DNA from: Rikenellaceae bacterium
GTDB taxonomy: Bacteria; Bacteroidota; Bacteroidia; Bacteroidales; UBA932
Reading direction: 5' to 3'
DNA: 7,053 bases
Assembly: GCA_900769385.1 (NCBI GenBank)
Contig: CAAGGO010000255.1
Location: forward strand, 1 to 7,053
Shown: positions 1 to 6,348 of the stretch, piece after piece
Position numbering within the stretch: the first letter of the stretch is position 1
How the letters are laid out: the number at the start of each line of letters is the position of its first letter
Made by a program: the position numbers and the translations under genes
The notes under the pieces: generated by a model
Told to the model about the DNA's origin: nothing
Databases searched by the model: none
Seen by the model: only the letters and a program-made list of their open reading frames with translations

Positions 1-1190
1 AAAAGGAGAACCTGAAAAAATATGCGGCATTCCTTAAGGAGGTTGGAGATTCCCTTCCAAAGAGTCTCTCCCCAAAAGCTGCAGAAGATGTATTTACAGG
101 CTCGCTGTTTGCCCGTTCTGCACAGGAATTCCTGCAGGAGACCATTACAGCCCCTCTTCTTAGGGAAGTGCTTGGCGGCACCTCACTTAAGATGGAACTT
201 GGGGCAAACCTGCCGCTGTACACATTTGCCCAGATAAACAACTCATTCATTGAGAGCGCCTACAGGCTGCAGGGAGGGGGAAACCTCATAGCAGACGCCC
301 TTGCAGCAGGGATAAAGAAAATGGGAGGAACAATCCTTACAGGATGTGAGGTTACTGAAATTCTTCCCGATGGCTTGCACCTTGCAAACGGAGAGCACAT
401 AGCCGCAAAGCATATAATCTCCAACCTGCATCCTGCAACCACCATAAACCTTGTTGGAGAAGGGGCAGGATTGCGCAAAGTGTACCGTAACAGGATAAAC
501 AGGCTTGAGAATACCTTTGGAATGTTTACCGCCAACATAGCCCTGAAACCGGGAATGGTCCCATACCTTAACCGCAACCAGTATGTATATGCTCTTGGAG
601 AGGGAGAGAGTATGTGGGCACCTTTCACAGGAAAGGGAAGCGATGTATCAAGGGTACTTGTAAGCTATTACAGCAGAGGCGGTGCAACCGCTGCAAATGC
701 AGGTGAGCCTTTTGGCACTGCAACCGCAGGATGCGGAATCAGTAACCCTTTAAGCAGAAAAGGCTCGGCTTTGGCCCTGGATTTGCTTACACCTATGAAT
801 TGGGAAGAGGTAGAACAGTTTGAGGGTTCAAAAGTGGGGAACAGGCCTGCAGAATACAATGCCCTTAAAGAGGAGAAACTGCGCGGCTGCATAAAACTGG
901 CCTCAACGGTAATCCCGGGGATTGAAGATGCCATTGAGAGGGTATATACCAGCACCCCTCTTACATACAAGGACTACACAGCTACAGCGTGCGGTTCGGC
1001 CTACGGAATAAGGAAAGACTGCAGCAATCTTATGCTTACTCTCCTTACTCCTAAAACACCGCTGGAGAACCTTTACCTCACAGGGCAGTCACTTAACCTG
1101 CACGGGGTACTTGGTGTAAGTATGACATCATTCTTCACCTGCGCCCAGATTATTGGAATGGAGGCGGCAGTGAAGGATTTGAAATTCTAA
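1..1190 (+). CDS. Phytoene-desaturase-like NAD(P)/FAD-dependent oxidoreductase, 5' end missing
   Basis: The reading frame through position 3 is open from the window edge to TAA at 1188-1190, giving 395 visible residues, so the gene begins upstream; the GTG at 168 is only an internal codon. It looks like the CrtI/retinol-saturase family (COG1233), flavoenzymes that oxidise, reduce or isomerise polyene chains. Visible hallmarks are the R-L-x-G-G-G-N-L-I segment near visible residues 88-95, typical of the substrate-side helix, and the C-terminal FAD-contact motif LTGQSLNLHGVLG (visible residues 359-371) followed by a hydrophobic helix. Relatives are about 490-510 residues, so roughly 100 residues with the N-terminal GxGxxG Rossmann motif are missing. 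Visible residues 225-254 (675-764) form a Gly/Ala/Ser-rich stretch that looks inserted. It is followed after 79 bp by a ketoreductase gene, then lolA-like and thioesterase genes, which suggests work on a polyene lipid. The family is fairly sure; the substrate is not. Confidence 0.85.
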   Translation, partial: KENLKKYAAFLKEVGDSLPKSLSPKAAEDVFTGSLFARSAQEFLQETITAPLLREVLGGTSLKMELGANLPLYTFAQINNSFIESAYRLQGGGNLIADALAAGIKKMGGTILTGCEVTEILPDGLHLANGEHIAAKHIISNLHPATTINLVGEGAGLRKVYRNRINRLENTFGMFTANIALKPGMVPYLNRNQYVYALGEGESMWAPFTGKGSDVSRVLVSYYSRGGATAANAGEPFGTATAGCGISNPLSRKGSALALDLLTPMNWEEVEQFEGSKVGNRPAEYNALKEEKLRGCIKLASTVIPGIEDAIERVYTSTPLTYKDYTATACGSAYGIRKDCSNLMLTLLTPKTPLENLYLTGQSLNLHGVLGVSMTSFFTCAQIIGMEAAVKDLKF

Positions 1191-1237
1191 TAAACTATCG
1201 GGAAGAAAATTTCTTTCCCTGAAACAATAAAAACCGT

Positions 1238-1253
1238 GAGCTTTTTAAAGCTC
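1238..1253 (+). other. Intercistronic inverted repeat between oxidoreductase and fabG
   Basis: GAGCTTT, two bases, then AAAGCTC form a perfect palindrome; the usable hairpin is a 6-bp stem with a 4-base loop. No T-tract follows on the + strand, only an A-run, so it is not a normal terminator. An imperfect second palindrome (GGGAA-GAAA / TTTCTTTCCC with one bulge) lies just before it at 1200-1219. They may stabilise or punctuate the operon mRNA; that role is inference. Confidence 0.35.
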
Positions 1254-1269
1254 CAAAAAACTGAGAATT

Positions 1270-1998
1270 ATGAAATATGCACTAGTAACAGGCGGAAGCC
1301 GTGGAATTGGAAGAGCCATTTCTGTAAAACTGGCTTCTATGGGATACCACATAATTGTAAACTATGTATCAAACGAGGCTCAGGCAGTTGAGACCCTCAA
1401 GCTTATTGAGGAGGCAGGCAGCACAGGAGAGCTTTTGAAATTTGACGTGTCAAATCTTGATGAGTCAGTTGCTGCAATTACAGGTTGGCAGGCTGCCCAC
1501 AAAGGTGAGTACATTGAGGTGGTGGTGAACAATGCCGGTATCAGAAAAGACAATATCCTTCCTCTTATGCCTTCTGAGGACTGGTACAAGGTGATTGGTA
1601 TTGGCTTGAACGGTTTCTACAATGTTACCCAGCCGCTCGTACAGCCTATGCTAAGAAAGAAATTCGGTAGGGTAATCAATGTGGCATCACTGTCGGGACT
1701 AAAAGGATTGCCTGGACAGACCAACTACTCTGCTGCCAAAGGCGGTATCATTGCCGCTACAAAAGCTCTTGCGCAGGAGGTTGGAAAGAGAGGTGTTACT
1801 GTTAATGCAATTGCTCCAGGCTTCATTAAAACCGATATGGTTGAGGGCCTCAACGAGGAGGAGCTTGTAGCACAGATTCCTGCAGGACGTTTTGGTAACC
1901 CTGAGGAGGTTGCTGCCCTTGTGGGATTCCTTTGCTCTAAGGATGCATCTTACATTACCGGTGAGGTGATTTCAATTAACGGAGGTTTGTATTCATAA
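1270..1998 (+). CDS. fabG: 3-oxoacyl-ACP reductase (FabG-type short-chain dehydrogenase)
   Basis: This 242-residue cytosolic classical short-chain dehydrogenase should reduce a beta-ketoacyl-ACP to the beta-hydroxyacyl-ACP with NADPH. The cofactor motif TGGSRGIG is at residues 7-14 and the NNAG motif at 87-90. The catalytic tetrad is N114, S140, Y153 and K157 (in NYSAAKGG), and PGFIKTDM at 183-190 forms the usual loop after the last core strand. Length and C-terminus (ISINGGLYS) fit FabG exactly. It sits in an operon with a CrtI-like oxidoreductase, a LolA homologue and a thioesterase rather than with fabD, acpP and fabF. It is therefore more likely the dedicated ketoreductase of an aryl-polyene-type pathway (role of ApeQ in Gammaproteobacteria) than the housekeeping FabG. 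The pathway role is inferred; the enzyme family is certain. The start is supported by the TGGSRGIG motif beginning at the normal distance. Confidence 0.93.
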   Translation: MKYALVTGGSRGIGRAISVKLASMGYHIIVNYVSNEAQAVETLKLIEEAGSTGELLKFDVSNLDESVAAITGWQAAHKGEYIEVVVNNAGIRKDNILPLMPSEDWYKVIGIGLNGFYNVTQPLVQPMLRKKFGRVINVASLSGLKGLPGQTNYSAAKGGIIAATKALAQEVGKRGVTVNAIAPGFIKTDMVEGLNEEELVAQIPAGRFGNPEEVAALVGFLCSKDASYITGEVISINGGLYS

Positions 1999-2000
1999 TC

Positions 2001-2021
2001 GGGAGCCCTTTTGGGCCTTCC
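2001..2021 (+). other. Intercistronic hairpin between fabG and lolA-like gene
   Basis: GGGAGCCC, loop TTTT, GGGCCTTCC can fold into a stem with four inner GC pairs, one bulged C and four outer pairs (one G-U). It starts two bases after the fabG stop codon and 19 bp before the next ATG. It lacks a following T-tract, so complete termination is unlikely; mRNA processing or stability is a possible role. Confidence 0.35.
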
Positions 2022-2039
2022 ACTAAAATATATCTTACA

Positions 2040-2636
2040 ATGAAGAGAATTTTTACTTGTATAGCTATCCTTTTTGCTGCCGTATTTGCAGCAAATGCAC
2101 AGAACTCGCCTGAGTGCGATGCAGCCATTGCAAAAATTGCTGCTGCCAATGAGAAATACAACACCGTTACCTGCAAGTTTTCCAAAACTGTAAATATGGT
2201 AATGATGGAGAAGGAGCTTAAATCTGAGGGAGACCTTACTTACGTACGTCCATCACAGTTGAAGATGGAATACACAACCCCTGCAGGTGATTTGCTTGAG
2301 ATTAACGGCGATGCCCTTACCCTTATCAGCGGCAAACAGAAAAGGAACCAGAATGTGAAGGGTGACGGCCGTATGGCAACCCTTAAAAACACCCTTCTTT
2401 ACAGCGTAGGAGGTGATGTTAAAGGTGTCATTGCAGAGACAAATGCCCAGGTGAAATTTGAGGAGACCCCTCAGTATTACATCTTTACCCTAACAAAAGG
2501 AAAAGGTGCAAAGAGCCAGTATGTTGAGCTTGTATTGAGCTACAGCAAAAAGGACCTTTCACTTTGCATAATGAAGATGGTGGAGCCTAACGGTAATTAC
2601 ACCGTTTATGAGACACCGGTTAAAAAGTTCAACTGA
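2040..2636 (+). CDS. LolA-like periplasmic outer-membrane lipid/lipoprotein carrier
   Basis: The 198-residue product starts with a clear Sec signal peptide (MKR, hydrophobic core at about residues 4-18, cleavage after ANA at residue 20, mature N-terminus QN). No lipobox cysteine is seen, so it should be soluble in the periplasm. The mature part has the LolA pattern: an amphipathic N-terminal helix, then repeated beta-strand pairs such as the KFSKTVNM, SEGDLTYVRPSQLKMEY and DLLEINGDALTLIS segments, and a C-terminal Y-E-T-P-V-K-K-F strand. LolA proteins form an open beta-barrel that shields lipid acyl chains in transit across the periplasm. LolA paralogues occur inside aryl-polyene clusters, where they are thought to help deliver the pigment lipid to the outer membrane. 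Its place 41 bp after fabG and 47 bp before the thioesterase supports that role over general lipoprotein sorting. The specific cargo is inference. Confidence 0.85.
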   Translation: MKRIFTCIAILFAAVFAANAQNSPECDAAIAKIAAANEKYNTVTCKFSKTVNMVMMEKELKSEGDLTYVRPSQLKMEYTTPAGDLLEINGDALTLISGKQKRNQNVKGDGRMATLKNTLLYSVGGDVKGVIAETNAQVKFEETPQYYIFTLTKGKGAKSQYVELVLSYSKKDLSLCIMKMVEPNGNYTVYETPVKKFN

Positions 2637-2645
2637 TTGAACTTT

Positions 2646-2658
2646 CCCGGTCCCCGGG
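2646..2658 (+). other. Intercistronic GC hairpin between lolA-like and thioesterase genes
   Basis: CCCGG, loop TCC, CCGGG form a perfect 5-bp all-GC stem located 9 bp after the lolA-like stop codon. A T-tract is absent (GTTGTGG follows). This is the third successive junction of this operon with a short palindrome just after the stop codon, which hints at a shared role in mRNA stability or differential expression. Confidence 0.35.
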
Positions 2659-2683
2659 TTGTTGTGGTTAAAAAAGAGACATT

Positions 2684-3139
2684 ATGACTAGAGTTCACAG
2701 ACTTGCATTATCAGAGCCCTCTCTTGTAAACAGGACAAAATTGAGGGTACGCTTCAGCGAAGTTGATGCCATGCGCGTTGTATGGCACGGAGAGTATGTA
2801 CGCTACTTTGAGGACGGACGAGAGGCTTTTGGCCGTGAGTTTGGAGGGCTCAGCTACACAACCATTACAGATGAAGGATACTACATTCCAATTGTAAAAC
2901 TGGAGCTTGATTACATAATGCCCCTAAAACACGGTGACACTGCAATTGTGGAGACCCGTTTTGTAAACTCCAAAGGGGCAAAAATCCTTATGGAATATGT
3001 AATCTACAGGGAATCAGATATGGCCATAGCCGCAATGGGGCGCAGCCTTCAGGTATTCACCTTTGTGGAGAACAATGAAATTGACATAAACACTCCGGAA
3101 TTCTTCATCAGATGGAAAGAGAAATGGGGAATCAAATAG
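2684..3139 (+). CDS. Hotdog-fold acyl-CoA/acyl-ACP thioesterase (4HBT/YbgC-like)
   Basis: The 151-residue protein has the N-terminal signature of the 4-hydroxybenzoyl-CoA thioesterase family: the RVRFSEVDAM segment at residues 21-30 with catalytic-type Asp28, followed by VVWHGEYVRYFEDGREAF with His35 and the helix that lines the active site. Length matches single-domain hotdog enzymes, which work as dimers or tetramers in the cytosol. It would release or edit an acyl chain from CoA or ACP. In aryl-polyene clusters a thioesterase of this type is a regular member, and here it is the last gene of the operon, directly before a strong terminator. Substrate preference cannot be read from sequence. 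YbgC-type Tol-Pal-associated function is the main alternative but is not supported by the neighbours. Confidence 0.87.
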   Translation: MTRVHRLALSEPSLVNRTKLRVRFSEVDAMRVVWHGEYVRYFEDGREAFGREFGGLSYTTITDEGYYIPIVKLELDYIMPLKHGDTAIVETRFVNSKGAKILMEYVIYRESDMAIAAMGRSLQVFTFVENNEIDINTPEFFIRWKEKWGIK

Positions 3140-3162
3140 TCCCTTTTTTCCAAGAAAAAATA

Positions 3163-3193
3163 TACCCCGCAGCTGGTTTCAGACTGCGGGGTA
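3163..3193. terminator. Bidirectional intrinsic terminator between thioesterase and doxX-like genes
   Basis: A perfect 10-bp stem TACCCCGCAG / CTGCGGGGTA encloses an 11-base loop. On the + strand it is followed by AATTTTATTA. On the - strand it is followed by TATATTTTTTC, so it terminates best for the leftward doxX-like gene while also closing the rightward operon. It lies 23 bp after the thioesterase stop and 6 bp beyond the doxX-like stop codon, as expected for a shared terminator of convergent genes. A weak extra candidate overlaps the thioesterase stop: GGGA / TCCC followed by six T residues (3127-3149). Confidence 0.85.
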
Positions 3194-3199
3194 ATTTTA

Positions 3200-3616
3200 T
3201 TACCCTCTTCTGGCAAAGAAGTAATCAGCAGCAAAACTGCCCGGTCCCAGACAATACATTATCAGAAATATATACAGATACAGCAGCGCCATCTCCTTGG
3301 CTGAAAACGGGTCGTTTGCGTGCACTACAAATACTGCCATTATCATTGTAAAAATCATTGGAAGCATAGAGAGCCTGTAAAGGAAACCGGTAATGAAAGC
3401 AAGGGTACAGAAAACCTCGGCAAAGATTGCCAGTGAAAGGGAAATAGTACTGTTCATCCCCAGTACCCTTGGAAAATTGGCGGACAAGGCCCCAAAATTG
3501 GCCAGCTTCTGAAGACCGTGGGTAAGGAACATCCCCCCAAAGAGGATTCTTCCCAAAAGAAGTAGGGATGACAACCAGAAGTTACTATAAGCCGGAAATA
3601 GAAAATTATGTAACAT
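3200..3616 (-). CDS. DoxX-family small integral membrane protein
   Basis: The 138-residue product matches the bacterial DoxX/DoxD-like family of inner-membrane proteins. Four hydrophobic segments are visible at about residues 14-36, 57-80, 81-100 and 107-126. Family landmarks are GRILFGGMFLTHGLQKLANF (22-41), the HANDPFSAKE motif (99-108) and the C-terminal GPGSFAADYFF (124-134). The frame extends upstream to position 3811, but that extension would run into the divergent HAD gene and has no family similarity. The ATG at 3616 gives the normal family N-terminus and lies about 57 bases downstream of the expected start of a good promoter. Function in this family is poorly defined; some members have been linked to quinone or thiol redox chemistry, so no reaction is claimed. 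It appears to be a single-gene transcript ending at the shared hairpin. Confidence 0.88.
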   Translation of the reverse strand: MLHNFLFPAYSNFWLSSLLLLGRILFGGMFLTHGLQKLANFGALSANFPRVLGMNSTISLSLAIFAEVFCTLAFITGFLYRLSMLPMIFTMIMAVFVVHANDPFSAKEMALLYLYIFLIMYCLGPGSFAADYFFARRG

Positions 3617-3679
3617 AGCACAAGTTTTCTTTCCCAAACAACGGAATATGCGGTATTGTTCTCCGCTGTTGGGCAAATA

Positions 3680-3708
3680 CAAAAATATCTTTATCTTCAA
3701 CCTCCAAA
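3680..3708 (-). promoter_or_regulatory. Candidate Bacteroides-type promoter for the doxX-like gene
   Basis: Read on the - strand, TTTG (3705-3708), a 17-base spacer and TATTTTTG (3680-3687) match the Bacteroides consensus TTTG...TAnnTTTG. The spacer is slightly short. Transcription would start near 3673, giving a leader of about 57 bases before the ATG at 3616. Confidence 0.55.
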
Positions 3709-3758
3709 TGGTGCCGGCAGCATTCTTGTACACAATACACCGGCATAAAACGCAAAAT

Positions 3759-4562
3759 ATGAAACAGCTGTTTGAATCGGTAAAATATATAGCATTTGAT
3801 GCAGATGACACCCTTTGGGTAAACGAACCCTATTTCCGCATAGCGGAGAAGGAATATTGCACCCTGCTGGAGCGCTTTGCCACAAGAGAGGAGATAATTT
3901 CCACCCTGTATGAAATAGAGATGAAGAACCTTGCCCCATACGGCTACGGCGCCAAGGCATTCACCCTCTCCCTTATGGAAACCGCAATCCTCTTCAGCAA
4001 CAAAAGATGTGGAGATAATCTTCCCGACAATTTCCCACCAAACCTGCATTCTGAGCAACAGTCCCCATACGGATCAGCCTCCGGCAAAGAGGCAGTTGCC
4101 CCCCTTACCCCTGCGGAGATGGGAAAAATCATTGAAATAGGGACATCTCTGATCCGTGTCCCAATGGAGATTCTCCCGGGAGTGGAAGAACTGCTCAAAG
4201 AACTGTCGGGAAGCGGAAAATACACCTTGGTTGTGGCAACAAAAGGGGATCTGCTTGACCAGGAAAGGAAACTGCGCCGCTCCGGGCTGTGGAACTGTTT
4301 CCACCACATTGAAGTGATGAGTGACAAAAACGAAGAAGCATACACCAGACTGCTGGAGCGCCTTGGCTGCAGCAACGAGGAATTCCTGATGATAGGCAAC
4401 TCAATGAAATCAGACATCCTCCCTGTACTTGAAATTGGCGGCAAGGCAATGTACATCCCATTCTACTCCACCTGGGAACACGAAAAAGTTGAAGGCGAAA
4501 TCACCCACCCCAACCTCTACGAAACAGTTTCCTGCAGCAAGCTGCTGGAGATGATAAAATAA
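3759..4562 (+). CDS. HAD-superfamily hydrolase with a low-complexity insert
   Basis: The 267-residue cytosolic protein has all four haloacid dehalogenase motifs. Motif I is DADDT at residues 14-18 (nucleophile D14, general acid D16). Motif II is T161 in TKGD, motif III is K190 in MSDKNEEAY, and motif IV is GNSMKSD at 203-209. It should act as a Mg2+-dependent phosphatase or related hydrolase; the substrate is unknown. An earlier in-frame ATG at 3648 exists, but the ATG at 3759 puts motif I at the normal distance and leaves room for the divergent promoter. Residues about 81-116 (Pro/Ser/Asn/Gly-rich, 3999-4106) sit between the cap helix ending METAILFS and the helix starting AEMGKIIEIG. In relatives I recall, these are joined by only a few residues, so this looks like an insertion of about 35 residues. 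It is flanked by a divergent doxX-like gene and its own terminator. Confidence 0.9.
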   Translation: MKQLFESVKYIAFDADDTLWVNEPYFRIAEKEYCTLLERFATREEIISTLYEIEMKNLAPYGYGAKAFTLSLMETAILFSNKRCGDNLPDNFPPNLHSEQQSPYGSASGKEAVAPLTPAEMGKIIEIGTSLIRVPMEILPGVEELLKELSGSGKYTLVVATKGDLLDQERKLRRSGLWNCFHHIEVMSDKNEEAYTRLLERLGCSNEEFLMIGNSMKSDILPVLEIGGKAMYIPFYSTWEHEKVEGEITHPNLYETVSCSKLLEMIK

Positions 4563-4568
4563 GTCCAG

Positions 4569-4602
4569 AAAAGCACTTGCAGAAATGCGGGTGCTTTTTT
4601 TG
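4569..4602 (+). terminator. Intrinsic terminator of the HAD hydrolase gene
   Basis: Seven bases after the stop codon, AAAAGCACTTGCA and TGCGGGTGCTTTT form a 13-bp stem (4569-4581 / 4586-4598) closed by a GAAA tetraloop. Two of its pairs are U-G. A seven-T run (4595-4601) follows. On the opposite strand the two U-G pairs become A-C mismatches and only four T residues follow, so the element is built for the + strand. Confidence 0.9.
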
Positions 4603-4636
4603 TAAATAGATTGGAGGAAGAAGTATTAGTCCAAGA

Positions 4637-4766
4637 CAGTGGCGCACATAAAATGTGCTACAGGTCCTTCAGAGGCAATTTATTGCGCCACTCGTAACAT
4701 TTCTTTACGGGTGGCGCAACAAATATGGCTTGGAAACTGGTTTGGATGGCTTTTTATGCGCCACTG
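4637..4766. repeat. Nested palindromic repeat with four alternating GTGGCGCA arms
   Basis: The word GTGGCGCA occurs four times in alternating orientation: forward at 4639-4646, reverse at 4684-4691, forward at 4711-4718, reverse at 4757-4764. The gaps between them are 37, 19 and 38 bases. The outer arms CAGTGGCGCA and TGCGCCACTG match perfectly over 10 bp and bound a 130-bp unit. The two central arms form a 14-bp stem with a 7-base loop (4684-4718, one T-G pair) that extends to 4678-4724 with one mismatch. The unit can also be read as two diverged direct repeats with a period of about 72-73 bp. Each arm is followed inward by an A-rich stretch. No credible reading frame explains it. It could be a REP/MITE-like mobile palindrome, a structured RNA or a cluster of protein sites. 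Confidence 0.75.
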
Positions 4767-4805
4767 CCTGAGACGGGGCGCTTTAACTATTATACCAGAC
4801 GGGTG

Positions 4806-6323
4806 TTATTTCACCTCACTCTCAACTTCCACAACTTTGTTCTTGGCAAGGTTGTTTGTGATTGAAAGGGTAACGGTTTTGCCGTCTGCGGCAAATTTCC
4901 AGCTGATGTGGATTGATGTTACCCAGTTCACATAGTGAAGGGTGGTGTTAAGGGTATTTTTCTCCCAGCCATAGCTGCCACCGGCATAGAATGGACCTTC
5001 AAGACCTTTCTTCCAGCCAATAGGATTCAATGAGTATGGAGGGAAGCCTGCAATCTCAGATGTACCCCAGCTCTTGTAGCCAAGCTGCTGCGTGTATGAA
5101 GAACCGTCCTCCATTACAATATTCATCATCAGCTGTTTGCCAACTTTCTCAAATGAAACCTCCTTCCAGCTGTAGTTGCCTACAGGAATGTTTTTCTTAG
5201 GAATAATTACTTTCTTCCCGACAAGTTTTTTCATCATTGCAGAGTTCTCTTTGCCTGCAGGAATCTCCAAAGTGTATGCCGCCTGTTTCTTTTTCAACAG
5301 CTCATAATCTTTGCTTGCAGGAAGAGGCTGGTCTGAAAGTGCAGGGAGGAATTTGTCCCAGATAAGTCCTCTCTGAGGTTTACCGTTGGTAAATGATGCC
5401 TCTGTAAGTACAATTACAACATCTTTCTCAGGAACTACAATCACATACTGGCCAAGGGCACCGTCTGCTCTTACCGCACTTGGATATTTGCACATCCACA
5501 CCTGATAACCGTATCCGTAGTCACCGCCGTTTGCGTGTTTGGTGCCCATCTGCCCAATCCACTCTTTTGAAACAAGCTGCTGACCGTTCCAGATACCGCC
5601 GTCCAACCACATTTGGCCAACTTTGGCAAGAGATTCGCTCTGGATATGCAATCCCCAGCCACCTGTATTGATACCCTCCGGGCTGATCTCCCAATTGACA
5701 TCAGTAATGTTCATTGGGGCAAAAAGGTTCTCTTTAAGGAAGTCAAGAACAGTTTTGCCGGTAACCTTCTGTACAATTGCAGAGATCATATATGTTACCA
5801 TAGAGTCGTATGCAAACACCTCACCTGGCTTGTTCACAACCGGTTTGCTGAGGAATGTCTCCACCCAGTTGGTAACTTTTGCACGCATATTCCAGTCAGG
5901 TTTTATTCCCGACTGCATTGTAAGAAGATCCTCCAATGTCATTGCAGCAAGATTGGTTGAAATGCTGTCGGGAAGATATTCAGGGAAGAAAGTTGCAACC
6001 CTGTCTGTAAGGCGCAATCTGTTCTGGTCAATTGCTATGCCCACTGCAAGGCTTACAAGGGTTTTTGAGCTTGAGTATTGTGTATGTTTGTACTCCGGCG
6101 CAAATGGTGCAGGATAGAACTCTCCCACCACTTTGCCGTGGCGCATTACAATCATACTGTGGATATCTGTTCCGGGCATTACGTGCAATGAGTCAAACAA
6201 TGCAATCAATGCCTTTGATGGTACTCCCTGCTCCTCAGGTGTTGAGCGTGGAAGTTCATTTATCTGTGCATTTGCACTTAGGGCCAAAAGGGCCAGCGAA
6301 AGAATCAGAAACAGTTTCTTCAT
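4806..6323 (-). CDS. Exported serine hydrolase, class C beta-lactamase/PBP fold
   Basis: The 505-residue protein starts with a signal peptide (MKK, hydrophobic residues 4-16, likely cleavage after ANA at residue 19, mature start Q-I-N), so it acts in the periplasm or beyond; no lipobox is seen. Residues about 30-330 form a beta-lactamase-family domain (PF00144-like). The SxxK motif is S84-S85-S86-K87, with S84 as nucleophile, and the tyrosine motif is Y172-D173-S174 in place of YxN. The classical KTG is replaced by a DGALGQ-type segment near 287-292, as in the esterase/peptidase-like branch. Residues about 340-505 form an extra beta-rich C-terminal domain that I do not recognise. Likely roles are D-amino-acid peptidase or esterase action on peptidoglycan fragments or small esters; resistance to beta-lactams is not implied. 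It lies 25 bp downstream of the toxin gene on the same strand, so read-through transcription is possible. No clear terminator was seen after it. Confidence 0.88.
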   Translation of the reverse strand: MKKLFLILSLALLALSANAQINELPRSTPEEQGVPSKALIALFDSLHVMPGTDIHSMIVMRHGKVVGEFYPAPFAPEYKHTQYSSSKTLVSLAVGIAIDQNRLRLTDRVATFFPEYLPDSISTNLAAMTLEDLLTMQSGIKPDWNMRAKVTNWVETFLSKPVVNKPGEVFAYDSMVTYMISAIVQKVTGKTVLDFLKENLFAPMNITDVNWEISPEGINTGGWGLHIQSESLAKVGQMWLDGGIWNGQQLVSKEWIGQMGTKHANGGDYGYGYQVWMCKYPSAVRADGALGQYVIVVPEKDVVIVLTEASFTNGKPQRGLIWDKFLPALSDQPLPASKDYELLKKKQAAYTLEIPAGKENSAMMKKLVGKKVIIPKKNIPVGNYSWKEVSFEKVGKQLMMNIVMEDGSSYTQQLGYKSWGTSEIAGFPPYSLNPIGWKKGLEGPFYAGGSYGWEKNTLNTTLHYVNWVTSIHISWKFAADGKTVTLSITNNLAKNKVVEVESEVK

Positions 6324-6348
6324 AATATTTGTGTTAAATTGTTTTCAT

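Noticed and set aside
168..1190. GTG at 168 as the start of the FAD oxidoreductase
   Set aside because: The frame is open and family-like back to the window edge (position 3), so 168 is an internal valine codon of a gene truncated by the window.
3713..3744. GCCGG / CCGGC inverted repeat upstream of the HAD gene as an operator or promoter element
   Set aside because: Only 5 bp per arm across a 22-base gap, and no convincing TAnnTTTG box with correct spacing on the + strand was found nearby.
3648..3758. Earlier ATG at 3648 for the HAD hydrolase
   Set aside because: The added 37 residues have no family similarity and HAD proteins of this type begin a few residues before the DxDxT motif.
3617..3811. 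N-terminal extension of the DoxX-like protein to an ATG at 3811
   Set aside because: The extra 65 residues do not resemble the family, overlap the HAD gene start and lie upstream of the predicted promoter; the ATG at 3616 gives the normal N-terminus.
3944..4461. Long antisense reading frames opposite the HAD hydrolase
   Set aside because: They mirror a gene with intact catalytic motifs and encode Ser/Pro/Arg-rich products with no domain; they are shadow frames.
4637..4766. CRISPR array or integron attC interpretation of the GTGGCGCA arms
   Set aside because: Arms alternate in orientation rather than repeating directly, are only 8-10 bp, spacers are unequal (37/19/38) and no cas, integrase or core-site motif is present.
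4771..4803. Direct repeat AGACGGG at 4771-4777 and 4797-4803 as a target-site duplication
   Set aside because: Both copies lie on the right side of the palindromic element with no matching copy on its left border (TCCAAGA precedes 4637).
4639..4935. 98-codon + strand reading frame over the palindromic repeat
   Set aside because: It runs into the 3' end of the serine hydrolase on the opposite strand, and its product is a translation of the palindrome with no family features.
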